Positions 48,451-57,960 of a stretch of 64,000 nucleotides of DNA are shown piece by piece. Numbering within the stretch: the first letter of the stretch is position 1; each line of letters begins with the position of its first letter. Made by a program: the position numbers and the translations under genes. Origin of the DNA: Citrobacter rodentium NBRC 105723 = DSM 16636 (GTDB taxonomy: Bacteria; Pseudomonadota; Gammaproteobacteria; Enterobacterales; Enterobacteriaceae); the NCBI RefSeq assembly GCF_021278985.1, contig NZ_CP082833.1, forward strand, positions 2,914,001 through 2,978,000, read 5' to 3'. Below the pieces are notes generated by a model that made no database searches, had not been told where the DNA came from, and worked only from the letters and a program-made list of their open reading frames with translations.

Positions 48451-49881
48451 TTGAAGCGCTGGTCTGTTTTCCCCCGCTCATTACGCCAACTGGTGATGCT
48501 GGCATTCCTGCTGATCCTGTTGCCGCTGCTGGTCCTCGCCTGGCAGGCGTGGCAGAGTCTCAACGCCCTGAGCGCCCAGGCGGCGCTGACCAACCGGACG
48601 ACGCTTATCGACGCCCGTCGCAGCGAGGCGATGACCAACGTGGCGCTGGAGATGGAGCGCAGCTACCGTCAGTACTGCGTGCTTGACGACCCCACGCTGG
48701 CGAAGGTGTATCAGAGCCAGCGTCTGCGTTACAGCGAGATGCTCGACGCCCATGCCGGGGTATTGCCGGACGATAAGCTGTACCAGGCGTTGCATCAGGA
48801 TCTGAACGATCTGGCGCAATTGCAGTGCCGCAATAGCGGGCCGGATACCGCCGCCGCCGCGCGGCTGGAGGCGTTTGCCAGCGCCAATACCGAAATGGTG
48901 CAGGCGACGCGCGCCGTGGTCTTTTCGCGCGGGCAGCAGCTTCAACAGGAGATTGCCGAGCGCGGGCAATTCTTTGGCTGGCAGGCGCTGGCGCTGTTTC
49001 TGGTCAGCCTCGCGATGGTGCTGCTGTTTACGCGGATGATTATCGGGCCGGTAAAAGGCATTGAGCGAATGATCAACCGGCTGGGGGAGGGGCGTTCACT
49101 CGGCAATACTGTCACCTTCACCGGACCGCGGGAGCTACGTTCCGTGGGGCAGCGCATTATCTGGCTGAGCGAGCGCCTTTCCTGGCTGGAGTCCCAGCGC
49201 CATCAGTTTTTACGCCACCTCTCCCATGAGCTGAAAACGCCGCTCGCCAGTATGCGCGAAGGCACCGAACTGCTGGCCGATGGGGTCGTCGGTCCTTTAA
49301 CGCCTGAACAAAAAGAGGTGGTCGGCATTCTTGATGACAGCAGTCGCAATCTGCAAAAATTGATTGAGCAACTGCTGGATTACAACCGCAAGCTGGCCGA
49401 CAGCGCCGTCGAGCTGGAAAGCGTCGAGATTGCGCCGTTGGTGGATATGGTGGTGTCCGCCCACAGTTTACCCGCCCGCGCTAAAATGATGCATACTGAG
49501 GTGGCGCTGACCGCAGAGCGCTGTCTGGCCGAGCCGATGCTGCTGATGAGCGTACTGGACAATCTTTATTCCAATGCGGTGCACTATGGCGCTGAATCCG
49601 GTAACATTCGTGTCTGCAGCCGCTTGCAGGGAACCACGGTTTATATCGATGTCATCAATACCGGGGCGCCCATCCCGGAAGCGGAAAAATCCATGATTTT
49701 CGAGCCCTTTTTCCAGGGAAGCCAGCAACGAAAAGGGGCGGTAAAAGGCAGCGGGCTGGGGCTGAGTATCGCCCGGGATTGCATCCGCCGTATGCAGGGG
49801 GAGCTTTACCTTGTCGATGAGCGGGAACAAGAGGTGTGCTTCCGTATCGAACTGCCATTATCTGCATCGGAAAACGATTAA
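48451..49881 (+). CDS. glrK: Sensor histidine kinase GlrK (QseE)
   Basis: GlrK is the inner-membrane kinase of the GlrKR system, which activates glmY and rpoE in E. coli. The 476-residue protein has a first membrane helix (residues about 14-34), a periplasmic domain, a second helix near 175-195, a HAMP linker, the His box FLRHLSHELKTPLASMREG, and an ATPase domain with NLYSNAVHYGAES and GSGLGLSIARDC. The start TTG at 48451 gives (M)KRWSVFPRSLRQ as in E. coli, with GAGAG upstream; the longer ATG frame would run into the GlmY terminator. Confidence 0.94.
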   Translation: MKRWSVFPRSLRQLVMLAFLLILLPLLVLAWQAWQSLNALSAQAALTNRTTLIDARRSEAMTNVALEMERSYRQYCVLDDPTLAKVYQSQRLRYSEMLDAHAGVLPDDKLYQALHQDLNDLAQLQCRNSGPDTAAAARLEAFASANTEMVQATRAVVFSRGQQLQQEIAERGQFFGWQALALFLVSLAMVLLFTRMIIGPVKGIERMINRLGEGRSLGNTVTFTGPRELRSVGQRIIWLSERLSWLESQRHQFLRHLSHELKTPLASMREGTELLADGVVGPLTPEQKEVVGILDDSSRNLQKLIEQLLDYNRKLADSAVELESVEIAPLVDMVVSAHSLPARAKMMHTEVALTAERCLAEPMLLMSVLDNLYSNAVHYGAESGNIRVCSRLQGTTVYIDVINTGAPIPEAEKSMIFEPFFQGSQQRKGAVKGSGLGLSIARDCIRRMQGELYLVDEREQEVCFRIELPLSASEND

Positions 49882-49923
49882 TAGCCTGATGAGACAGGCA
49901 CTAAATAAATAAGTCTGGTAAAT

Positions 49924-50640
49924 ATGCCACACGTTTTAGCCCACATTTTTCAACGCTTTTTCTCCCGCCGGGCCATTGCGGCGGGAATCTCCTGCCTGGC
50001 GCTGATCGGCTGTACGCCCCATGTCGTCAGGCATGCCGTACCGCAGGAAAAGATCCCCACCACGCAGCTGGCGGATTATCTGTCGGTTGAGTGTACCGAT
50101 ATCTGGCGGCTGCACGGTCCCGCGACCGATACCAATCCGCTGTACTGGCTGCGCGCCATTGACTGCGCCGAGCGGCTGATGCCGGTGCAGTCGCGCAATG
50201 AAGCCCGGATACTGGCCGACGACAGCTGGCAAAACGCTTTTAAGCGCGGCGTACTGCTGGCGAACGCCAGAATCACCCCGCTCGAGCGTCGTGATAATAT
50301 CGCCCGTCTGGACGCCTTAAGCCCGCAGATCCCGACCCAGGTGCGACCGCTCTATCAAATCTGGCGTGACGGACAGGCATTGCAATTACAGCTTTCAGAA
50401 GAGCGCCAGCGCTACAGCAAACTGCAACAAACCAGCGACAGCGAGCTGGATACGTTGCGCCAGCAGCAACAGCATATGCAGGCGCAGCTGGAGCTCACCA
50501 CCCGTAAGCTCGAAAACCTGACGGATATCGAACGCCGGCTCTCCAGCCGTAAGCCAGGCGGGAGCTACACGCCTGACGCGATACACGGTGATGACCACCC
50601 CGCCGCGCCGGTATCGCCTGACGAAGAGGTATCGCCATGA
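49924..50640 (+). CDS. qseG: Outer-membrane lipoprotein QseG
   Basis: QseG (YfhG) is a lipoprotein that interacts with GlrK and is needed for full kinase activity and for effector translocation in pathogenic E. coli. The 238-residue protein has a signal peptide with lipobox LALIGC (Cys at about 30). A central region (LADYLSVECTDIW, NPLYWLRAIDCAERLM) and a coiled coil (about 150-205, QLSEERQRYSKLQQTSDSEL) follow. The tail is Pro-rich and variable. The N-terminal third differs from E. coli more than neighbouring proteins do. It overlaps glrR by four bases. Confidence 0.92.
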   Translation: MPHVLAHIFQRFFSRRAIAAGISCLALIGCTPHVVRHAVPQEKIPTTQLADYLSVECTDIWRLHGPATDTNPLYWLRAIDCAERLMPVQSRNEARILADDSWQNAFKRGVLLANARITPLERRDNIARLDALSPQIPTQVRPLYQIWRDGQALQLQLSEERQRYSKLQQTSDSELDTLRQQQQHMQAQLELTTRKLENLTDIERRLSSRKPGGSYTPDAIHGDDHPAAPVSPDEEVSP

Positions 50641-51974
50641 TAAGCCGTAAACCTGCGCATTTGCTGCTGGTGGATGACGATCCGGGCCTGCTGAAGCTGC
50701 TCGGTATGCGCCTGACCAGCGAAGGATACAGCGTGGTGACGGCAGAAAGCGGAGCCGAAGGGTTGCGCGTGCTGAACCGCGAAAAAGTGGATCTGGTCAT
50801 CAGCGACCTGCGAATGGATGAAATGGACGGAATGCAGCTGTTCAGCGAGATCCAGAAGGTGCAGCCGGGAATGCCGGTGATCATTCTGACCGCGCACGGT
50901 TCGATTCCGGACGCGGTTGCCGCGACGCAAAAGGGGGTCTTTAGCTTCCTGACCAAACCGGTGGATAAAGACGCGCTGTATCAGGCGATTGATGAGGCGC
51001 TGGAGCAGTCCGCGCCCGCGACAGACGACAGCTGGCGCGAGTCTATCGTCACCCGCAGCCCGCTGATGCTGCGTCTGCTGGAGCAGGCGCGGATGGTGGC
51101 GCAGTCCGACGTCAGCGTGCTGATCAACGGGCAAAGCGGCACCGGGAAAGAGATCTTCGCTCAGGCGATCCACAATGCCAGCCCGCGCAGCGGTAAGCCG
51201 TTCATCGCCATTAACTGCGGCGCGCTGCCGGAACAGCTGCTGGAGTCGGAGCTGTTTGGTCATGCCCGCGGCGCGTTTACCGGCGCGGTCAGCAATCGCG
51301 AAGGGTTATTTCAGGCGGCAGAGGGCGGAACGCTGTTTCTCGATGAAATCGGCGATATGCCCGCGCCGCTGCAGGTCAAGCTGCTGCGCGTGTTGCAGGA
51401 GCGTAAGGTCAGGCCGCTGGGCAGCAACCGCGATATCGACATCAACGTGCGCATTATTTCCGCCACCCACCGCGACCTGCCGAAAGCGATGGCGCGCGGC
51501 GAATTTCGCGAAGATTTATACTACCGTCTCAATGTGGTGAGCCTGAAAATCCCGGCGCTGGCCGAGCGCGCGGAGGATATTCCCCTGCTGGCTAACCATC
51601 TGCTGCGTCAGGCTGCGGAACGGCATAAACCGTTTGTGCGCGCCTTTTCCACCGATGCGATGAAGCGCCTGATGGCTGCCAGCTGGCCGGGCAACGTGCG
51701 CCAACTGGTTAACGTGATTGAACAGTGCGTGGCGCTGACCTCCTCGCCGGTGATCAGCGATGCGCTGGTGGAACAGGCGCTGGAAGGGGAAAATACCGCG
51801 CTGCCGACCTTTGTCGAAGCGCGTAATCAGTTCGAACTGAACTACCTGCGCAAGCTGCTGCAAATCACTAAGGGCAACGTCACCCACGCGGCGCGAATGG
51901 CCGGACGCAACCGGACCGAGTTTTATAAGCTCCTGTCGCGTCATGAGTTAGACGCTAACGACTTTAAAGAGTAG
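50637..51974 (+). CDS. glrR: Sigma-54-dependent response regulator GlrR (QseF)
   Basis: GlrR is phosphorylated by GlrK and activates the sigma-54 promoter of glmY. The 445-residue protein has a receiver domain with LLVDDDPG and phospho-acceptor Asp in VISDLRMDEMDG, an AAA+ domain with Walker A GQSGTGKE and the sigma-54 loop GAFTGA, and a C-terminal Fis-type helix-turn-helix (NVTHAARMAGRNRTEFYKLL). The ATG overlaps the qseG stop. Its three target sites lie upstream of glmY in this same window. glnB follows 65 bases later. Confidence 0.96.
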   Translation: MISRKPAHLLLVDDDPGLLKLLGMRLTSEGYSVVTAESGAEGLRVLNREKVDLVISDLRMDEMDGMQLFSEIQKVQPGMPVIILTAHGSIPDAVAATQKGVFSFLTKPVDKDALYQAIDEALEQSAPATDDSWRESIVTRSPLMLRLLEQARMVAQSDVSVLINGQSGTGKEIFAQAIHNASPRSGKPFIAINCGALPEQLLESELFGHARGAFTGAVSNREGLFQAAEGGTLFLDEIGDMPAPLQVKLLRVLQERKVRPLGSNRDIDINVRIISATHRDLPKAMARGEFREDLYYRLNVVSLKIPALAERAEDIPLLANHLLRQAAERHKPFVRAFSTDAMKRLMAASWPGNVRQLVNVIEQCVALTSSPVISDALVEQALEGENTALPTFVEARNQFELNYLRKLLQITKGNVTHAARMAGRNRTEFYKLLSRHELDANDFKE

Positions 51975-52039
51975 CTCCGCAACATACCGCAAGATATGAT
52001 ACGGTTAGCAACCGGTTACGCGACTAAAACAGGAACACC

Positions 52040-52378
52040 ATGAAAAAGATTGATGCGATTATTAAACCCTTCAAACTGGATGATGTGCGTGAAGCGCTGG
52101 CCGAAGTCGGCATCACCGGGATGACGGTAACGGAAGTGAAGGGCTTTGGCCGTCAGAAAGGGCACACTGAACTGTACCGCGGCGCGGAGTATATGGTGGA
52201 TTTTCTGCCGAAGGTAAAAATTGAAATCGTGGTGCCGGACGACATCGTGGAAACCTGCGTCGATACCATTATCCGCACCGCCCAGACCGGTAAAATTGGC
52301 GACGGTAAGATTTTCGTCTTTGACGTGGCGCGGGTGGTGCGTATCCGTACCGGCGAGGAAGACGACGCGGCCATTTAA
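52040..52378 (+). CDS. glnB: Nitrogen regulatory protein PII
   Basis: GlnB is the 2-oxoglutarate/ATP-binding PII trimer that controls glutamine synthetase adenylylation and NtrB. The 112-residue protein has the T-loop with uridylylated Tyr51 (GHTELYRGAEYMVDF) and the B-loop TGKIGDGKIFV. The sequence is almost identical to E. coli GlnB. The IS621-like element begins 13 bases after its stop, so its native 3' region is interrupted. Confidence 0.98.
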   Translation: MKKIDAIIKPFKLDDVREALAEVGITGMTVTEVKGFGRQKGHTELYRGAEYMVDFLPKVKIEIVVPDDIVETCVDTIIRTAQTGKIGDGKIFVFDVARVVRIRTGEEDDAAI

Positions 52379-52454
52379 GCCGCGTTTTGTAGATACTGTT
52401 ATCGCCTGCAAGCTTTTTTATTTTCCGCCTTACCGGATTGCAGGCATACCAGTC

Positions 52455-52479
52455 ACAGCGCCGTCAGGCGCTGTTTTTT
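52455..52479 (+). terminator. Terminator in the right end of the IS621-like element
   Basis: Stem ACAGCGCC / GGCGCTGT (52455-52462 with 52467-52474), GTCA loop, then TTTTTT. It faces transcription coming from glnB and so would shield the recombinase gene from antisense reading; it may also now serve as the glnB terminator. Confidence 0.85.
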
Positions 52480-52497
52480 CATCCCTTCCACCATATT

Positions 52498-53657
<1,160 letters not shown>

Positions 53658-53673
53658 GAAGGGATAATACAAG

Positions 53674-53745
53674 GCCTGATAAGCGCAGCGCCATCAGGCA
53701 CTGCGCTTACCGGATGGCGGCAGCCCTGTCCGGCCTGCGTCAACC
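53674..53745. repeat. REP/BIME split by the IS621-like element
   Basis: One REP unit GCCTGATAAGCGCAGCGCC (ending CATCAGGC at 53699) and a second reading GCGCTTACCGGATGGCGGC through GTCCGGCCTGCG. The first is cut at its outer edge; the missing TTGT-AG side lies at 52387-52392 beyond the element. It separates glnB from the convergent hmp. Confidence 0.85.
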
Positions 53746-53750
53746 CGCCG

Positions 53751-54941
53751 TTACAGCACCTTATGCGGGCCGAAGCATTCGTAATGAATGTTTTCGCTGT
53801 TGACGCCCAGCTCAACCAGCTGCTTCGCGGCAAACTGCATGAAACCGACCGGACCGCACAGATAGAACTGCATTGCCGGATTAGCGATCGCCGCTTTCAT
53901 CGTCGTCAGGTCCATCAGCCCTTCACTGTCAAACACCGCTTTTGCGCGATCCGCCTCTGTCGGCACGCGATACCAGGTATGAGCGGTAAAGTTCGCCAGC
54001 GTGCTTCCCAGTTCGTTTACTTCATCAGCAAAGGCGTGAACGTCGCCGTTTTCCGCCGCGTGGAACCAGTTAACCTGCGCGGTATGCTTCGCTTTAGCCA
54101 GCGTATCCAGCATCGCCAGCATCGGGGTCTGACCGACGCCCGCGGAGATCAGCGATACCGGCGTATCCGTCGCGACGCTCATAAAGAAATCACCGGCCGG
54201 GGCGGCTAAATGCACTATGTCGCCGACGTTCGCCTGGTTATGCAGCCAGTTTGACACCTGACCGCCATCTTCGCGCTTCACCGCGATCCGGTAGCCTTTG
54301 CCGTCCGGTTTGCGGGTCAGGGAGTACTGACGGATCTCCTGATGCGGAAAACCTTCCGGCTTCAGCCAGACGCCCAGATACTGGCCCGGCTGATAGTCGG
54401 CGACCGCGCCGCCATCGACCGGTTCAAACTCAAAGCTGGTGATGAGCGCGCTGCGCGGCGTTTTCGCCACGATGCGGAACGGACGCGTCCCTTCCCAGCC
54501 GCCGGTTTTGCTGGCGTTTTCGCTGTAGATTTGCGCTTCACGGTTAATAAACACATTCGCCAGCACGCCATAGGCTTTGCCCCACGCGTCCAGCACCTCC
54601 TGCCCGGGGCTGAACATTTCGTCCAGCGTCGCCAGCAGGTGAGTGCCGACAATATTGTACTGTTCCGGTTGGATCTGGAAGCTGGTGTGTTTCTGGGCGA
54701 TTTTTTCCACCGCTGGCAGCAGCGCCGGCAGATTTTCCAGGTTGCTGGCGTAGGCGGCAATGGCGTTGAACAGCGCTTCACGCTGATCGCCATTGCGCTG
54801 GTTGCTCATGTTAAAGATCTCTTTGAGTTCCGGGTTATGCGCAAACATGCGATCGTAGAAGTGAGCGGTCAGTTTAGGGCCTGTTTCCACCAGCAGCGGA
54901 ATGGTGGCTTTTACAGTGGCGATGGTTTGGGCGTCAAGCAT
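53751..54941 (-). CDS. hmp: Flavohemoglobin, nitric oxide dioxygenase
   Basis: Hmp converts nitric oxide and oxygen to nitrate with NAD(P)H in the cytoplasm. The 396-residue protein has a globin domain (1-140; proximal His85 in QKHTSFQI, distal Tyr29 in AHFYDRMF), an FAD domain with RQYSLTRKPDG and a C-terminal NAD domain with LISAGVGQTPMLAML and FYLCGPVGFM. Length equals E. coli Hmp. An NsrR site lies upstream, so NO should induce it. Divergent from glyA. Confidence 0.98.
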   Translation of the reverse strand: MLDAQTIATVKATIPLLVETGPKLTAHFYDRMFAHNPELKEIFNMSNQRNGDQREALFNAIAAYASNLENLPALLPAVEKIAQKHTSFQIQPEQYNIVGTHLLATLDEMFSPGQEVLDAWGKAYGVLANVFINREAQIYSENASKTGGWEGTRPFRIVAKTPRSALITSFEFEPVDGGAVADYQPGQYLGVWLKPEGFPHQEIRQYSLTRKPDGKGYRIAVKREDGGQVSNWLHNQANVGDIVHLAAPAGDFFMSVATDTPVSLISAGVGQTPMLAMLDTLAKAKHTAQVNWFHAAENGDVHAFADEVNELGSTLANFTAHTWYRVPTEADRAKAVFDSEGLMDLTTMKAAIANPAMQFYLCGPVGFMQFAAKQLVELGVNSENIHYECFGPHKVL

Positions 54942-54967
54942 ACGGTCTTCCTTTATCTGAATCTTTA

Positions 54968-54990
54968 ATGATGTATATCAAATGCATCTT
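54968..54990 (-). promoter_or_regulatory. NsrR operator of hmp
   Basis: Minus strand AAGATGCATTTGATATACAT and three further bases match the NsrR inverted repeat AAGATGYATTTnAAATRCATCTT in most positions, 27 bases before the hmp start. The E. coli hmp promoter has the same element. Confidence 0.8.
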
Positions 54991-55133
54991 ATAAAAATAC
55001 CCCTGCATTGTAAATGGTTCTTTGCCACTTTGCGTTTTAAAAGTTACATCGTGAAAAATCTGCATCACAAACCTGAAAAGAAATCCGTTGAAAATGCTAA
55101 GGCCTTCATTCGCCAAAGCCTTGTCTGGTGGCA

Positions 55134-55149
55134 AGGTAATCGTTTGCGT
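55134..55149 (+). promoter_or_regulatory. PurR box of glyA
   Basis: AGGTAATCGTTTGCGT matches the right half of the PurR palindrome perfectly and the left half in part, as in the E. coli glyA promoter. A TATACT -10 stands at 55191-55196. MetR sites expected in this gap were not clear by eye. The rest of 54942-55266 holds no gene. Confidence 0.78.
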
Positions 55150-55266
55150 AAAATCCTTTGTCAAGACCTGTTATCACAGAATGATTCAGTTATACTGTTG
55201 CCCGTTGTCCAACAGGACCGCCGTTACAGGCCAAAATTTTATCGTTAGCTGAGTCAGGAGATGCGG

Positions 55267-56526
55267 ATGTTAAAGCGTGAAATGAACATTGCCGATTATG
55301 ATGCCGAACTGTGGCAGGCTATGGAGCAGGAAAAAGTACGTCAGGAAGAGCACATCGAACTGATCGCCTCCGAAAACTACACCAGCCCGCGCGTGATGCA
55401 GGCGCAGGGATCTCAGCTGACTAACAAATACGCTGAAGGCTATCCGGGCAAGCGCTACTACGGCGGTTGTGAATATGTCGATATCGTTGAGCAACTGGCG
55501 ATCGATCGCGCGAAAGCGCTGTTCGGCGCTGACTACGCTAACGTCCAGCCGCACTCCGGCTCTCAGGCTAACTTTGCTGTTTACACCGCTCTGCTGGAGC
55601 CGGGCGATACCGTTCTCGGTATGAACCTCGCGCACGGCGGCCATCTGACTCACGGTTCCCCGGTTAACTTCTCCGGCAAACTGTATAACATCGTTCCTTA
55701 CGGCATCGATGAGAGCGGTCATATTGACTATGCGGATCTGGAAAAGCAGGCGCAGGCGCAGACGCATAAACCGAAAATGATTATCGGCGGCTTCTCCGCT
55801 TACTCCGGCGTGGTTGACTGGGCGAAGATGCGTGAAATCGCTGACAGCATCGGCGCTTATCTGTTTGTGGATATGGCCCACGTCGCCGGTCTGGTTGCCG
55901 CAGGCGTCTACCCGAACCCGGTTCCGCACGCGCACGTTGTGACCACCACCACCCACAAAACCCTGGCGGGTCCGCGCGGCGGCCTGATCCTGGCGAAGGG
56001 CGGCAGCGAAGAGCTGTACAAGAAACTGAACTCCGCGGTCTTCCCTGGCGGCCAGGGCGGCCCGCTGATGCACGTTATCGCCGGTAAAGCGGTGGCGCTG
56101 AAAGAAGCGATGGAGCCAGAGTTCAAAACCTACCAGCAGCAGGTTGCCAAAAACGCTAAAGCGATGGTTGAAGTATTCCTCGCCCGCGGCTACAACGTGG
56201 TGTCCGGCGGTACTGATAACCACCTGTTCCTGCTGGATCTGGTTGATAAGAACCTGACCGGTAAAGAAGCCGATGCCGCGCTGGGCCGCGCCAACATCAC
56301 CGTGAACAAAAACAGCGTGCCGAACGATCCGAAGAGCCCGTTCGTTACCTCCGGTATCCGTATCGGTTCACCGGCAGTAACGCGCCGCGGCTTTAAAGAA
56401 GCGGAAGTGAAAGAGCTGGCGGGCTGGATGTGTGATGTGCTGGACAATATCAATGATGAAGCGGTAATTGAGCGTATCAAAGGTAAAGTGCTGGACATCT
56501 GCGCGCGCTTCCCGGTTTACGCGTAA
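55267..56526 (+). CDS. glyA: Serine hydroxymethyltransferase
   Basis: GlyA converts serine and tetrahydrofolate to glycine and methylenetetrahydrofolate, the main source of one-carbon units. The 419-residue PLP enzyme has the cofactor lysine in VTTTTHKTLAGPRGG and conserved IASENYTSPRVM and VFPGGQGGPLMH. It is two residues longer than E. coli GlyA because of QAQAQTHKP in place of QAKEHKP near residue 165. The ATG at 55267 (MLKREMNIADY) is 6 bases after GGAG; the ATG at 55261 has no room for a ribosome site. Confidence 0.98.
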   Translation: MLKREMNIADYDAELWQAMEQEKVRQEEHIELIASENYTSPRVMQAQGSQLTNKYAEGYPGKRYYGGCEYVDIVEQLAIDRAKALFGADYANVQPHSGSQANFAVYTALLEPGDTVLGMNLAHGGHLTHGSPVNFSGKLYNIVPYGIDESGHIDYADLEKQAQAQTHKPKMIIGGFSAYSGVVDWAKMREIADSIGAYLFVDMAHVAGLVAAGVYPNPVPHAHVVTTTTHKTLAGPRGGLILAKGGSEELYKKLNSAVFPGGQGGPLMHVIAGKAVALKEAMEPEFKTYQQQVAKNAKAMVEVFLARGYNVVSGGTDNHLFLLDLVDKNLTGKEADAALGRANITVNKNSVPNDPKSPFVTSGIRIGSPAVTRRGFKEAEVKELAGWMCDVLDNINDEAVIERIKGKVLDICARFPVYA

Positions 56527-56583
56527 CGCTTATCGGAGGCTGGTTGGCGGTGGATGCCGCCAGCCGGTCACGCCATCTTCTCG

Positions 56584-56604
56584 CGGGCATCGCTTTGATG
56601 CCCG
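56584..56604. terminator. Hairpin after glyA
   Basis: CGGGCATC / GATGCCCG (56584-56591 with 56597-56604). A further inverted repeat GGCTGG-GGCGG / CCGCCAGCC lies at 56538-56566. There is no tight T run, so these may act in both directions between glyA and the convergent yphH. Confidence 0.5.
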
Positions 56605-56650
56605 GTTATCTGAATATTTTTAACGCTATTCTGATGCCGCCGCGGCGTCG

Positions 56651-57847
56651 CTATCCCATTTCACTCAGCTGTGACTCCACGTATAAATAGCCAATGCCCA
56701 TGAGCTGCTGCGCGCGGCTGAGGGTGCCAAAGTTGATTTGCGTGGTTTTCGCCCGCGGGTTATCGCCATGATCGAAAGGGTTAAATCCCGTCTGCCGCCG
56801 CACGGTATTCAGCCAGCCTTCACCGAAGGCGCAGCTGCGTCCATACAGCCAGATCTGATTAATATTGAGGATATTGAGGAAGTTATACAGGCTTAAGCCG
56901 ATCGCGCTGGCCGCCTGTTCCACCCACGCCTGGAGGCGCACATCGCCGTCTCGCCAGGCTGCAATCAGCTCGTCCGTGGTCAGCGTCTCTGGATCCAGCG
57001 CGGGGATCGGCTGCGTTTTCAGCCACACTCTGGCCTGCTTTTTCAGCGCGCTGAGCGAGGCGACGGTTTCAAGACAGCCATAGCGGCCGCAGTCGCAGGC
57101 GACGCCGTCCGGGTTAATAATAGTGTGGCCAATCTGACCGCTGCCGTAGAGACTGCCGCGCCAGATGCTGTCGTTGATGACGAAGGAGGAGCCAATCCCG
57201 TAATCGACGTTAATGACGCAGAAATCGTCGCTGGCCGCCGGGTTTTGCCACTTCTCGGCCAGCGCCAGCATCACGCAGTCGTTGTCGAGGCGTACCTGTA
57301 CGCCAAGCTTCTCCTCCAGCAGATATTTTATCTCCAGCGAGCTTTTCCACGGCGCCTGCGGCATGGTTTTCGACGCGCCGGTAACGGGATCGACCTGGCC
57401 GTGTACGCCCAGCGCCAGGTTAATGCTGACTTCGGGGTAACGCTGACGATAAACCCGCCAGTGGCGGGCTATGGCGGCGAGCAGATCCTGCGGCGTCGCG
57501 GCGCGAATCACCTCATGCTGCCAGTCGCCGACGGCAACCAGGCGGGCGTCCGCCAGTTGGCTGGTCAGGCTGGTCGGGGTGACGTTCATGCACAGCGTCC
57601 ATGCGCCCTGTTCCGGCAAATGGAAACTGCCGTTGCTCAGCCCACGCTGGCTCAGGGTTTCCCGGGAGTGGCAAATTCGCCCCTCGTCCAGTAGCTCCTG
57701 AAGGATATTGCTGACTGCCGGAATTGACAGGCCGGTTAGCTGCGCCAGCCGTGACTTGCTGAGCTGCTTTTCCCGCCACAGGTGCGACAGGAAAATCTGT
57801 TTATTGGCCTGGCGCACCCGGCTATTGTTGTAACCCAGACGCGGCAT
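56651..57847 (-). CDS. yphH: ROK-family transcriptional regulator YphH
   Basis: A 398-residue NagC/XylR-type protein. It has an N-terminal winged helix (SKSRLAQLTGLSIPAVSNILQELLDEGRI, about residues 30-60), a sugar-kinase-like ROK fold with LALGVHGQVDPVTG and the zinc-binding motif CDCGRYGCLETVASL. It should sense a sugar and control the divergent yphG operon; the sugar is not known. The ATG at 57847 follows GGGAG. Convergent with glyA. Close to E. coli YphH throughout. Confidence 0.92.
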   Translation of the reverse strand: MPRLGYNNSRVRQANKQIFLSHLWREKQLSKSRLAQLTGLSIPAVSNILQELLDEGRICHSRETLSQRGLSNGSFHLPEQGAWTLCMNVTPTSLTSQLADARLVAVGDWQHEVIRAATPQDLLAAIARHWRVYRQRYPEVSINLALGVHGQVDPVTGASKTMPQAPWKSSLEIKYLLEEKLGVQVRLDNDCVMLALAEKWQNPAASDDFCVINVDYGIGSSFVINDSIWRGSLYGSGQIGHTIINPDGVACDCGRYGCLETVASLSALKKQARVWLKTQPIPALDPETLTTDELIAAWRDGDVRLQAWVEQAASAIGLSLYNFLNILNINQIWLYGRSCAFGEGWLNTVRRQTGFNPFDHGDNPRAKTTQINFGTLSRAQQLMGIGYLYVESQLSEMG

Positions 57848-57960
57848 ACACTTAACTCCCTTAACTATATTGCGTGAGCATTGCGCGTTTTAACGCCAGA
57901 TAACTGTACCACAATAGCCTTAAGACGCAGGTTTACTTTTGGATATTGAGTGGAGGCGGC